Part shown: positions 16,676 to 25,485 of the stretch, piece after piece
Layout of the letters: each line of letters begins with the position of its first letter
Numbering within the stretch: the stretch's first letter is position 1
Assembly (NCBI GenBank): GCA_024643385.1
Contig: JAHEMZ010000004.1
Coordinates: forward strand, 1-64,000
Direction: 5' to 3'
Source of the DNA: Flavobacteriaceae bacterium
GTDB lineage: Bacteria; Bacteroidota; Bacteroidia; Flavobacteriales; Flavobacteriaceae
Length of the DNA stretch: 64,000 bases
Position numbers and translations under genes: made by a program
Notes under the pieces: generated by a model
What the model was told of the DNA's origin: nothing
The model's database searches: none
What the model saw: the letters and a program-made list of their open reading frames with translations, nothing else

Positions 16676-17500
16676 GTGGGAGATTCACAAGCGTTGTGGC
16701 GCAAAAAATTACATGATATTATTTATGAGGCGGACACCCCCTCGGGTAAGTTCTTTGACGTAGTATTATTAATTTTGATCCTTCTGAGTGTCATTTTTGT
16801 CATGATCGAGAGTATCCGTGGACTGCCGCAAAGGATCTATGATTTGCTCTATCTCGGTGAATGGGTCATCACCATTTTCTTTAGCATTGAGTATATATTC
16901 AGGATTATAAGCGTTAGACAACCTTTTCGCTATATCTTCAGTTTTTATGGAGTGATTGATCTGCTATCGACCATCCCGCTTTATTTGTCATTTATCCTTG
17001 CAGGAAGTAATTATTTACTCACTGTAAGGGCCTTAAGGCTTTTACGTGTTTTTAGAATTCTCAAAATCACTCGCTACATAGGAGAAGCAAATCGATTGAA
17101 AAATGCACTCAATGATAGTAAGGCTAAAATATTGGTCTTTTTGTTTGCTGTTTTTATTGTTGCCATCATTGCCGGAACCTTAATGTATCTAATAGAAGGT
17201 GAAGAAAACGGGTTTACCAGTATCCCCCGAAGTGTGTATTGGTGCATTGTAACGCTAACAACGGTAGGTTTTGGAGATATTGCTCCCGCTACTCCGTTAG
17301 GGCAATTACTGGCTACTTTTATTATGATCATGGGGTATGGTATCATTGCAGTTCCAACGGGAATCGTAAGTGCCGAATACACCCGACATAAAGATCATAT
17401 TCCAACCAACACCCAATCATGTTCTAATTGCGGAGCCAATGTTCATAAGGATAATGCAAAATATTGCCATCAATGTGGTGAAGATCTAAATCCTGCCTAA
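16676..17500 (+). CDS. Voltage-gated-type potassium channel with C-terminal zinc ribbon
   Basis: 274 residues from a GTG start at 16676. Six membrane segments are apparent: S1 starts FFDVVLLILILLS, the S4 sensor is arginine-rich (RALRLLRVFRILKITRY, about 122-138), and the pore helix and filter read TLTTVGFGDIAP near residue 200, the TVGFGD of K+ channels. After S6, residues about 244-270 form a zinc ribbon with CSNC and CHQC pairs. The tail is unusual for a prokaryotic Kv channel and may sense metal or redox state or bind a partner. Its stop overlaps the miaA start by one base (TAATG). Confidence 0.9.
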   Translation: MGDSQALWRKKLHDIIYEADTPSGKFFDVVLLILILLSVIFVMIESIRGLPQRIYDLLYLGEWVITIFFSIEYIFRIISVRQPFRYIFSFYGVIDLLSTIPLYLSFILAGSNYLLTVRALRLLRVFRILKITRYIGEANRLKNALNDSKAKILVFLFAVFIVAIIAGTLMYLIEGEENGFTSIPRSVYWCIVTLTTVGFGDIAPATPLGQLLATFIMIMGYGIIAVPTGIVSAEYTRHKDHIPTNTQSCSNCGANVHKDNAKYCHQCGEDLNPA

Positions 17501-18414
17501 TGGCTATAAAAAAGCCTTTCTTAATTTGTATTGTAGGTCCCACCGCCATCGGCAAAACTGCTCTTTCTTTAGCTATCGCCAACGCTTTTACCACTGAAAT
17601 AGTGTCCGCAGACTCGCGGCAATTTTTTAAAGAAATGTGCATAGGAACAGCAGTACCTTCAGAAGTAGAGCTCTGTTCCGCTAAACATCATTTTATTCAA
17701 AGCAAGAGTATTTTTGAAACCTATAGTGTAGGTGATTTTGAAAGAGAGGCTATTGCCTTACTTTCTGAATTATTTCAGAAAAATCGGATTGTGGTAATGG
17801 TGGGTGGATCCGGACTTTATGTGGATGCTGTCGTTAAAGGGCTGGATGATTTTCCCGAAGTAGCCCCCGAGATCCGAACGCAATTAAATGCGGATCTTCA
17901 AAATAAAGGAATGGAATCGCTACAGCAAGAACTTAAAACTACTGACCCTAATTATTTTGAAGAAGTAGATATTGAAAACACACAACGTGTGATAAGGGCG
18001 CTGGAAGTTATTAGAAGTTCCGGACAACCTTTTTCCTCCTTCAGAAGAAATGTCAAGGCAAAGCGTGAATTTGACACCCTATATATCGGACTTACGGCAG
18101 ACAAGGAAATTATCTACGATCGCATCAACCTTCGGGTGGATTTGATGATGGAAGCCGGTTTATTGGAAGAAGCGGCCAAACTGTTGCCCTATAAAAAACT
18201 CAATGCCCTTCAAACCGTAGGCTATCGAGAATTATTTGATCATCTGGAAGGAAAAACAAGTCTGGATACCGCCATCGATGAGATCAAAAAAAATACGCGA
18301 CGTTTTGCTAAACGACAGGGCACTTGGTTTCGAAAAAATGATCAAATCCAATGGTTCTCTTACGACACCCCTTATTCTAAAATAATCGAAGCTATTAAAA
18401 AAGCCCTTCCCTAA
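17500..18414 (+). CDS. miaA: tRNA dimethylallyltransferase
   Basis: 304 residues, usual MiaA length. The P-loop is GPTAIGKTALSLA (residues 13-25), then SADSRQFFKEMCIGTA near 36-51, where Asp and Arg act in catalysis, and VGGSGLYVDAVVKGL near 100. It adds a dimethylallyl group to A37 of tRNAs that read codons starting with U. It overlaps the channel gene by one base, so translation is coupled. The final codons form one arm of a hairpin that probably terminates the converging response-regulator gene. Confidence 0.97.
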   Translation: MAIKKPFLICIVGPTAIGKTALSLAIANAFTTEIVSADSRQFFKEMCIGTAVPSEVELCSAKHHFIQSKSIFETYSVGDFEREAIALLSELFQKNRIVVMVGGSGLYVDAVVKGLDDFPEVAPEIRTQLNADLQNKGMESLQQELKTTDPNYFEEVDIENTQRVIRALEVIRSSGQPFSSFRRNVKAKREFDTLYIGLTADKEIIYDRINLRVDLMMEAGLLEEAAKLLPYKKLNALQTVGYRELFDHLEGKTSLDTAIDEIKKNTRRFAKRQGTWFRKNDQIQWFSYDTPYSKIIEAIKKALP

Positions 18415-18429
18415 TAAATAGGAGAGGGC
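18395..18429 (-). terminator. Probable terminator of the rprXY-like operon overlapping the miaA 3' end
   Basis: Minus-strand stem GCCCT/AGGGC (18425-18429 with 18403-18407), extended with mismatches, is followed by six Ts. It lies 27 bases after the response-regulator stop and includes the last codons of miaA. Confidence 0.5.
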
Positions 18430-18455
18430 ATGATACACTTAATATATTCGTTGAA

Positions 18456-19172
18456 TTATTGGTCTACTTCACTTTTTACGACCAACCGGAAACCTTCTCC
18501 ATGAATGTTAATGATTTCAACATCATCATCCTTACCTAAATACTTTCTAAGTTTGGCGATATATACATCCATACTTCTGGAAGTGAAATAATTGTCATCT
18601 CTCCAGATCTTTGTAAGGGCCAATTCGCGAGGCATCAAGTCGTTTTTGTGCAAACACAACAACCGCAATAAATCATTCTCTTTTGGAGAAAGCTTAATAG
18701 GTGATTCCGTTTTAAACGTTAAAAAGCGAAGTTTCGAATTTAGGTGAAAACTTCCAACTCTAAATTCAAATTGTTTGCTATCCGTGACCGAATCGGTTCC
18801 TTTTCTTTGAATGATCGCCTTGATTTTCATTAATAATACTTCGCTGTCAAAGGGCTTGTTCAGGTAATCATCTGCTCCTACTTTGTAGCCTTTAAGGACA
18901 TCTTCTTTCATCGCCTTCGCTGTTAAAAAGATAATGGGGATATCCTGGTTTTTTTCTCGAATTTCTCTCGCTAATGTAAATCCGTCCTTGTAGGGCATCA
19001 TCACATCGAGTATACAAAGATCAAAATCATCTTTTTTAAATTTTTCAAATCCTTCCATTCCATTTTTAGCATGGGTCACACTATAGTCGTTCATGGTAAG
19101 GTAGTCTTTGAGAACTGTCCCAAAGTTAGGATCATCTTCTACTAGCAAAATTCTTTTGTTCTGTGTTTCCAT
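18456..19172 (-). CDS. rprY: OmpR-family response regulator (RprY-like)
   Basis: 238 residues. The receiver domain (about 1-120) has acidic residues EDD at 12-14, phospho-acceptor Asp56 in LCILDVMMP, and the conserved Thr/Lys at FLTAKA and NKPFD. The C-terminal winged helix (about 135-235) has SPKENDLLRLLC and SRSMDVYIAKLRKYLG. The gene lies 4 bases after the histidine kinase gene. The pair resembles RprX/RprY of Bacteroides; orthology is inferred from domain order, sensor type and phylum, so the gene names are provisional. Confidence 0.88.
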   Translation of the reverse strand: METQNKRILLVEDDPNFGTVLKDYLTMNDYSVTHAKNGMEGFEKFKKDDFDLCILDVMMPYKDGFTLAREIREKNQDIPIIFLTAKAMKEDVLKGYKVGADDYLNKPFDSEVLLMKIKAIIQRKGTDSVTDSKQFEFRVGSFHLNSKLRFLTFKTESPIKLSPKENDLLRLLCLHKNDLMPRELALTKIWRDDNYFTSRSMDVYIAKLRKYLGKDDDVEIINIHGEGFRLVVKSEVDQ

Positions 19173-19176
19173 ATTA

Positions 19177-20739
19177 TTAAGATATTAAGTGCATTTTAAT
19201 AGTAAAGGTGCTTCCTTTACCTTTTTCACTATCAACGTAAATTTCAGCATTATGGTCATCCAATATGCGCTTTACATAAGAAAGGCCTAAACCGTGCCCT
19301 TTCACGTTATGAATGTCTCCCGTGTGTTCACGGTAGAACTTTTCAAATATTCTTTTCTGAACGTTTTTAGTCATCCCCATCCCCTGGTCTTGAATTTTTA
19401 GGAGGATACTATTTTTTACGTTTTCAGTATAGATATCAATTTTGGGTTCTTCCTCTGAATACTTTATCGCATTATCTAAAATGTTCACGACCAAGTTAGT
19501 TAGATGCAATTCATTTCCCAACACCGATGTTTTTATGGCATCCAAGTGCGTTTTGATATAACCGCCTCGATCTTCCACAATTAGACTCACATGTGAAATG
19601 GCATCTTCAATTATTTCATGCAACATTATGCGCGTTTTGGGCAAGTCCAATTCATTCTTTTCCAACTTCGAAATTCGCAATACATTTTCCACTTGTGCAT
19701 GCATTCTTCTATTTTCATCGCCTATCATTTTCAAATAGCGGTCAATAAATTCTTTATTCTCCGCGACCTTAGGATTCTTCATGGCATCTAATGCTAGATT
19801 AATCGTGGCAATAGGCGTTTTGAACTCATGGGTCATATTATTAATGAAATCAGTTTTGATCTGCGAAATTTGACGCTGTTTGAACAATTGCGTTAACGCA
19901 TTAGCGTACGCTAAAATAATCACACCTGTAAACGCTAATGACAACAGAGCCATCCCTAGAATGGAATTGAGAATTTCCGTCGATTTACCCGAGAAATTCA
20001 CATATAGTTGATAGTTTGTATTAAAGGTGTCATTCACAAATAAAGGTACTCCATACGTACTGGCAGGATCTAACTGGAATCCTCTGGAACGTATTTTGGT
20101 CGCTAATTCATTACTGTACACTGCGTATTCAAATTTAGATTTAATCCCTCTTTCCCTAGCTTGATCCTCAATCAGATGAGCGATCTCTTCATTAGAAACT
20201 CTATTGTGAATGGGTGTTCGTGAGGTTATGTTACTTACCGCCTCTTCAAACTGCTTTCTTTCAAAATCTCTTAATCGGTCAAAATCCACCTGTGTTTGCG
20301 TCACCTCACCTTGACCATCTAAGGATCCAACAATTCGAGTGGTCTTTTTCTGATTCGTGATTTTTTTGAATTGAATACTGTCTATCTCATGATCAAACAA
20401 ATAAGAAGACAGTTTATAATCTTCTTCAATGATACCATCTGAAAAAATAACGGTCTCGTTTTTATCCTCATTAACAATTCGATAAATAAGCTCCGTTACA
20501 TTTATATTGTCCGGAACCTTTAAACTGTCAACCAACCCACTGTATAACTGATAGTATTCTTCTGTTTCTCTTAACTGAACCTTTCTGGCCACCTCGATCA
20601 ATATTTGCCTTACACTTAATGTAAATTGATCTTCCTTCGTTTGGTATGCATTGTTGATCCAATAACCTTGAACAAAAATAATCCCCAATAATGAGAGTGA
20701 CATCGAGCCAATGAGGAGCACAAAAATCCTTTTGTTCAT
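19177..20739 (-). CDS. rprX: Sensor histidine kinase (RprX-like)
   Basis: 520 residues. One membrane segment at about 7-27 and another at about 262-282 enclose a ~230-residue extracytoplasmic sensor. The kinase core has the H box NNMTHEFKTPIATINL (phospho-His near residue 308), N box NILDNAIKYSEE near 425, G1 DQGMGM and G2 GHGLGLSYVKRIL. The stimulus is unknown. It is upstream of the regulator gene by 4 bases and forms a two-gene operon. Confidence 0.9.
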   Translation of the reverse strand: MNKRIFVLLIGSMSLSLLGIIFVQGYWINNAYQTKEDQFTLSVRQILIEVARKVQLRETEEYYQLYSGLVDSLKVPDNINVTELIYRIVNEDKNETVIFSDGIIEEDYKLSSYLFDHEIDSIQFKKITNQKKTTRIVGSLDGQGEVTQTQVDFDRLRDFERKQFEEAVSNITSRTPIHNRVSNEEIAHLIEDQARERGIKSKFEYAVYSNELATKIRSRGFQLDPASTYGVPLFVNDTFNTNYQLYVNFSGKSTEILNSILGMALLSLAFTGVIILAYANALTQLFKQRQISQIKTDFINNMTHEFKTPIATINLALDAMKNPKVAENKEFIDRYLKMIGDENRRMHAQVENVLRISKLEKNELDLPKTRIMLHEIIEDAISHVSLIVEDRGGYIKTHLDAIKTSVLGNELHLTNLVVNILDNAIKYSEEEPKIDIYTENVKNSILLKIQDQGMGMTKNVQKRIFEKFYREHTGDIHNVKGHGLGLSYVKRILDDHNAEIYVDSEKGKGSTFTIKMHLIS

Positions 20740-20811
20740 ATAATCAAAATTAAGATTTTAACATTTAGGGTTCGGGTCATTTAACCAAATGTTAACAAAA
20801 GGGAAGGATTC

Positions 20812-21402
20812 TTAATTTTCTAAAGAATTTAAGATTGAATTATGAATTTCAAGAACTTGCCTTGCCGTATCATCCTTACCACTATTATCAATGATAAAAT
20901 CAGCCAAAGGTGCTTTCTTTTCGTCGCTCCACTGATGCTGCATACGAAGTATAATTTCTTCTTTGCTACTGCGATCGCGTTGCATGATTCTCTCTACTCT
21001 AATTTCCTCAGGTGCTGTAACTAATATCATATAATCACATTCCTTATAACCACCATTTTCAAATAATATTGCAGCCTCTTTCACGCAATAAGGTGCCAGC
21101 TGTAGCTTTAACCACTTCTTAAAGTGGGATCGTACTTTAGGATGTATGATTTTATTCAACTTTTGCAGCAATTCGTTATCATTGAAAACCTGCTGCGCAA
21201 TGAAGGATCTATTTAATTCATTATTACTATAGGCGGCTTCACCCAACAATTCAATAAGTGCCTTTCTAATGGATCTTGAGGTTACGGTTAGTTTCTTTGC
21301 CTCTGTGTCTGCAATATAGACAGGGATCCCGAGTGCTTCGAACATTTTTGCCACCGTGGTTTTACCACTGCCCATACCGCCTGTTAAACCAACGACCTTC
21401 AC
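20812..21402 (-). CDS. coaE: Dephospho-CoA kinase
   Basis: 196 residues from a GTG start. The P-loop GLTGGMGSGKTTVAK spans residues 5-19, followed by VYIADTEAKKL near 29 and RSHFKKWLK and RIMQRDRSS (lid region) later. It phosphorylates dephospho-CoA to give CoA, the last step of CoA synthesis; coaBC for earlier steps is at 35.8-37.0 kb. The gene starts 1 base after the YbbR-domain gene, so the two are in one operon. Confidence 0.95.
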   Translation of the reverse strand: MKVVGLTGGMGSGKTTVAKMFEALGIPVYIADTEAKKLTVTSRSIRKALIELLGEAAYSNNELNRSFIAQQVFNDNELLQKLNKIIHPKVRSHFKKWLKLQLAPYCVKEAAILFENGGYKECDYMILVTAPEEIRVERIMQRDRSSKEEIILRMQHQWSDEKKAPLADFIIDNSGKDDTARQVLEIHNSILNSLEN

Positions 21403-21403
21403 T

Positions 21404-22348
21404 TTATTTAAAGATTAAATATTCGACTTTCTTTGTCGACATAGCAATTTTAAAAACCCCTTCCGGGTGATACACTATTTTTGGGATCATAAAATTTCCT
21501 TCTGTGATTTTTTCTGAGAAATCACAGATCACGCGAAAATTAGAGGCATTAAATTGATTAAAATCTTTAACGGGGACTTCAAAGTTAATAATTAGGGATT
21601 CAGGGATAATTTTCACCTTCAGATCTAGAGGAACATTCGTCAATTCGATGGGTAACGTCAAACTTTTCTGAGTGAATTCATCCACTACAATTTCCAAAAG
21701 CACCTTTTCCGGATGGAAGGATACGAAGGGAACCTTTGGTTTTAACAAAGTAACTTCTTTAGAATAAGTCGCCTCCATATTTTTGATGCTTACACGCTGT
21801 GTGACCACACTATCAATACTTTTAATGACCTCGGATGGTCCGGCCACCGTAATAGAATCAGGGAGTAGCCTCATTCCTTTGGTACTTTTGAATCCTTCCT
21901 TATAGGTAATGTTACTATTCAATATAACCGGGATTTTCTTGGAGATCGATTTATCCAAAAAAACTGTAAATTCTTGTGCAGAAATGCGTTCTATATTGGT
22001 CACATCCCATTGTTCTTTGATTAATCCAATCAATTGTGACTCACTAATGATGACCGCATTTTGATCGTTCACCACAAACTGACTGAGGTCCACAGTAAGG
22101 TTTGCATCTTTCAGGGCGTAGGTCAATAAGTTAAATCCGTTTGCCATCATCTCAATTTGCATGTGCTGAGGACTTCGCTCTGAGATTATTGCATTTGAGG
22201 GAACGTTGCTATACTTTACATCTACATTCACTTCAGCGACAGTTTCCTTTGAAAATTTGGTAAGCAGCCAAAAAAGAAGGGCCATTCCTAAGAAGAAAAG
22301 GAATGTTTTTACCTTACTATTTTTATTTCGATAATTATTTCGAACCAC
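21404..22348 (-). CDS. YbbR-domain (CdaR-like) membrane protein
   Basis: 314 residues from a GTG start. One N-terminal membrane segment (VKTFLFFLGMALLFWLLTKF, about 13-32) anchors an extracytoplasmic part made of several beta-rich YbbR repeats, including INFEVPV and LPIELTNVPLDL segments. In Firmicutes, CdaR with such domains regulates the c-di-AMP cyclase; in Bacteroidota the gene is commonly next to coaE, as here, without a proven role. It follows the glycosyltransferase gene by 9 bases. Confidence 0.85.
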   Translation of the reverse strand: MVRNNYRNKNSKVKTFLFFLGMALLFWLLTKFSKETVAEVNVDVKYSNVPSNAIISERSPQHMQIEMMANGFNLLTYALKDANLTVDLSQFVVNDQNAVIISESQLIGLIKEQWDVTNIERISAQEFTVFLDKSISKKIPVILNSNITYKEGFKSTKGMRLLPDSITVAGPSEVIKSIDSVVTQRVSIKNMEATYSKEVTLLKPKVPFVSFHPEKVLLEIVVDEFTQKSLTLPIELTNVPLDLKVKIIPESLIINFEVPVKDFNQFNASNFRVICDFSEKITEGNFMIPKIVYHPEGVFKIAMSTKKVEYLIFK

Positions 22349-22357
22349 CCAATAAAT

Positions 22358-23359
22358 TTACTTAAAAAATAGCGCAGGATAAGCTAGCCTGGGGTTTTTC
22401 TTTAGTAATCCAATTTGAAAGCTACTATTTAGAAATGCCCATCCATATCCGAAGAACTGCACAAATAAAGCTATAATAGTTAATCCACCGATAATTGCAC
22501 TGCGATTTTTAAAAGAAGCATCCAAGCCAATTAAAGTTACATAGGCAAGCAATGGCCAGATTAGGATGTAAGAACCTACCACTGCAAAAAAGAGGCTTAG
22601 CAGGGAATAGATAAGAAAGAAACTGGGAAACCAAAATGTGATCTTTGCAGAGGTGGGATGCCAGGAATTTAAAATGGGCCGTACCAAACCAAATTTTCGT
22701 ACTTGCACATAAAATTTTTTCCATGAAATTCTTCGTTTGTGAAATACGAAAGCATTGGGAATAAATTGAGTTGTGAATCCTGCCTTGACGAGCCTTTGTG
22801 AAAGGTCCGGATCTTCTCCCGGATGAATATCTGAAAAACCTCCGGTAGTTTCAAAAGCAACTTTTGAAATCCCCATATTAAAACTTCGTGGTTCAAACTT
22901 TTGAACACTCGTTTTGCTGCCTCTTATTCCTCCTGTGGTGTAAAAGGAGGTCATTACATAATTAATAGCCTTTTGTAAGGGGGTGAAAGTTATATGGGCA
23001 GCATCTGCGCCACCGTAACAATCGGAATAATTCTGTTGTAAGAATTCATCTACTGTATTGAGATAATGAACGGGCAGCAAACAGTCGGAATCTAGAATGA
23101 TAAAATAATCCCCTTTTGCGTTTCGCATGCCAAAGTTACGAGAATCTCCCGGTCCAGAATTCATTTTATAGTAGTACGCAATCGAAAGCCGATCTTTAAA
23201 ATCGTTGACAACAGGTTCACTGGATTGCGTAGAGCCATCTTCAATGATCAATATTTCATAGGAGACATTCGTTTTCATTTGCACAAAACTGTTCAATAGC
23301 TCCCTAATTTCATCAGGTCTATTGTAAACAGGAATGATAAAGGAATAAAACCGCTGCAT
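22358..23359 (-). CDS. Family 2 glycosyltransferase with C-terminal membrane segments
   Basis: 333 residues from the ATG at 23357-23359 (MQRFYSFIIPVYNRPDEI); a TTG six codons upstream lies inside a -7 box. The GT-A fold is clear: FIIPVYNRPDEIREL, EILIIEDGS near 41, ILDSDCLLP (DxD-like) near 91, and HPGEDPDLSQRLVKAGF (acceptor-site ED) near 180. Hydrophobic segments near 230-310 anchor it in the inner membrane. Sugar donor and acceptor are unknown. It is the first gene of the operon with YbbR and coaE. Confidence 0.88.
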   Translation of the reverse strand: MQRFYSFIIPVYNRPDEIRELLNSFVQMKTNVSYEILIIEDGSTQSSEPVVNDFKDRLSIAYYYKMNSGPGDSRNFGMRNAKGDYFIILDSDCLLPVHYLNTVDEFLQQNYSDCYGGADAAHITFTPLQKAINYVMTSFYTTGGIRGSKTSVQKFEPRSFNMGISKVAFETTGGFSDIHPGEDPDLSQRLVKAGFTTQFIPNAFVFHKRRISWKKFYVQVRKFGLVRPILNSWHPTSAKITFWFPSFFLIYSLLSLFFAVVGSYILIWPLLAYVTLIGLDASFKNRSAIIGGLTIIALFVQFFGYGWAFLNSSFQIGLLKKNPRLAYPALFFK

Positions 23360-23364
23360 AAATA

Positions 23365-23372
23365 CAAATGTA
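23365..23372 (-). promoter_or_regulatory. -7 box of the glycosyltransferase-ybbR-coaE operon
   Basis: TACATTTG on the minus strand matches TAnnTTTG exactly, 5 bases before the ATG at 23359 and just past the terminator of the upstream giant gene. It sits on the edge of the 2.1-kb repeat; the second copy of the repeat has AAAATG instead of CAAATG there, which breaks the box. Confidence 0.45.
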
Positions 23373-25485
23373 AACAATTAAAAAAGCCACCCCGATGAAT
23401 CGGGATGGCTTCTTATCTATTAATTTGAAAAAATTATCTCTTAATCACCTTGTAGGTTCCTTTTTGTCCATCTACAGTTACTTCCATAAGGTAAGCACCA
23501 GCAGCTAGGTTAGAAACGTTCAACTCAGTGGTAGTTGCATTTACATTAAGATCCATAAGTTTTTGACCAAGGATGTTGTAAAGCGCAACTTTCTCAATAT
23601 TCTCAACTGATGATAAATTAACTATATCGTTCGTTGGGTTTGGATAGAAAGCAAAGCCTTCGATCTCATTACTGTCTACACCTAACTGACAGTTATCAAA
23701 GATGATATCGGTTACTGCACCAGAGTTCACTACGAAACAGTAGTATGTTTGACCAGCCACTACAGGAATCGTAGCAGTTTCGCTAGGCAAACACTGGTTT
23801 TGCCACCAGTCTACCCACACTAATTCGTCCTCGGTAGAAGACTCATCAGGAGCGGTATAGAAGGTAACTGAACTAACACCAGGAAAATCAGAAGACAAAG
23901 TCATATTAACTGTATTCCCTCCCAATATTTCAGCAATAATCGGGTTACCTTCAACATCAGAGATCATCACTACAGGTATTGTAACCTGGTCTCCAAATTC
24001 TCCACCTCCCATAACGATAGGATCGCCAGGTTGGTTGTTCACAACAACAACAGCTACTGCTCCTTCATTCTGTGCAGCCAAGGCCTTAAGTCCAAATTCA
24101 CAAGAACCTCGTTTTAAAATGGCAAACTTGCCGTTCAAATCTCCACCATTGATAATTGGATCACAAGCATCGTTAGGATCACCTGTAGTATCATCATCAA
24201 TAACAACAACTGCATCTTGCGTTAATGGAGTAAATGGTATTGCTCCACCAAAACTAGCCGCTACAGGAGAATAATTACCTGCTAAAGGTCCATTATTTAC
24301 ACTCAAGTTCGTTCCTGGAGCATCTCCTGGAGTACCAATAGTTCCGGTAATGAATCCATCCAATTCAGGAGTGAATACATACCATACACCGTTTGCACCG
24401 CTGATATCACAACCAGATGGAGTACCATCTTCTAAGGTGGCACAAGGCATAGCTACAGCCTCATCGGTAAATGGACATCCTACATCAATCAAATTGATCG
24501 CATCTGCAATATCATCGTTCGGTGGGGCAACACATTCACATGTGAGAGATAACTCAAAGTTTCCGGTGGCACCGGCAAATCCATGAACTAAGATATAGTA
24601 AGTAGTCGCTCCATCACCAGAGAACTCAACTGTAGTCTGGAAATTAGGACAATTTGGATCGTCATCATTACCAGCCACACAAACTAGATTATTACAATCG
24701 CCTGAATAAACAGATACTTTTGTATCATAGTCGGTATTTGGACTACATGTAGTAAGAACGTAGTTTGAAGCTAGACCGGAATCATCCACAAACTTATACC
24801 ATACACCCGGTTGAGTCGAAGTATCACAATCAGGAGCATTGTCAGGAGTAGCTCCAATACTAGATCCTAGAAGTGAATCCCCACAACTAATCGGTAAAGC
24901 TCCCTCACAGTCGTCGAAAGTAACTAATTCAACAGCTACGAATTCAGCTGACATTAATAGGTCTGGACCTAATCCACCACCTACGGTACAATCAGCAAAA
25001 GTTCCCCATGTAGGACACAATCCGAATCCTCCACCCGGGTTTTGCCAAAGAGCCGCCGCATCATTTCCATCATCAGCACTAGACCAGAACCACTGTCCGG
25101 AAACTCCAAACTCCATAACAGCAACAACACTTACCCAATAGGTTGTATTAGGGTTTAAAACAGGAGCTCCTGTTGGCTCTAAAGTAAATGAACCATCACC
25201 ATCAGCATCAACACTTCCTGGGAAAGTTTCTGTAAATGCCACTGAACCAGGTACACCTCCGTTATCAGTATACACAGTAAGAACAACTGTGTTATTTGGA
25301 TCAATAGGAAGACCTGCTCCTGAACCTGTAATATCTAAAGAACAAAGCTCTCCTGCATCTGGGCCAGGTAATACTACATCATCTACAGCTTCTGAATCGA
25401 AATCTGGGAAATCAGGGAAGATTTGTGAAGGAACGCCATTACCTGTTGGAGAAACATTCTCGTAAGTAAAATCGCCACAGCCTCC
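23366..25485 (-). repeat. Long direct repeat, copy 1 (2,120 bp)
   Basis: From 23366 to 25485 the sequence matches 27727-29846 at a constant offset of 4,361 bases. I saw no mismatch in the segments compared, and the encoded 683 C-terminal residues are identical. It holds the end of the first giant gene, its stop and terminator. The left edge is at C/A (23365/27726) and the right edge at A/G (25486/29847), inside a glycine-coding tract. Confidence 0.93.
23380..23410 (-). terminator. Terminator of the 1406-aa T9SS gene
   Basis: Stem of 10 pairs with one mismatch (23386-23395 with 23400-23409), loop TGAA, and a minus-strand T run. An identical copy lies at 27741-27771. Confidence 0.85.

Noticed and set aside
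24035-25141. Plus-strand open frames at 24035-24274, 24350-24586, 24839-25141 with identical copies at 28396-28635, 28711-28947, 29200-29502
   Set aside because: They are antisense shadows of the identical T9SS gene tails; the duplication of the frames just follows the DNA repeat.
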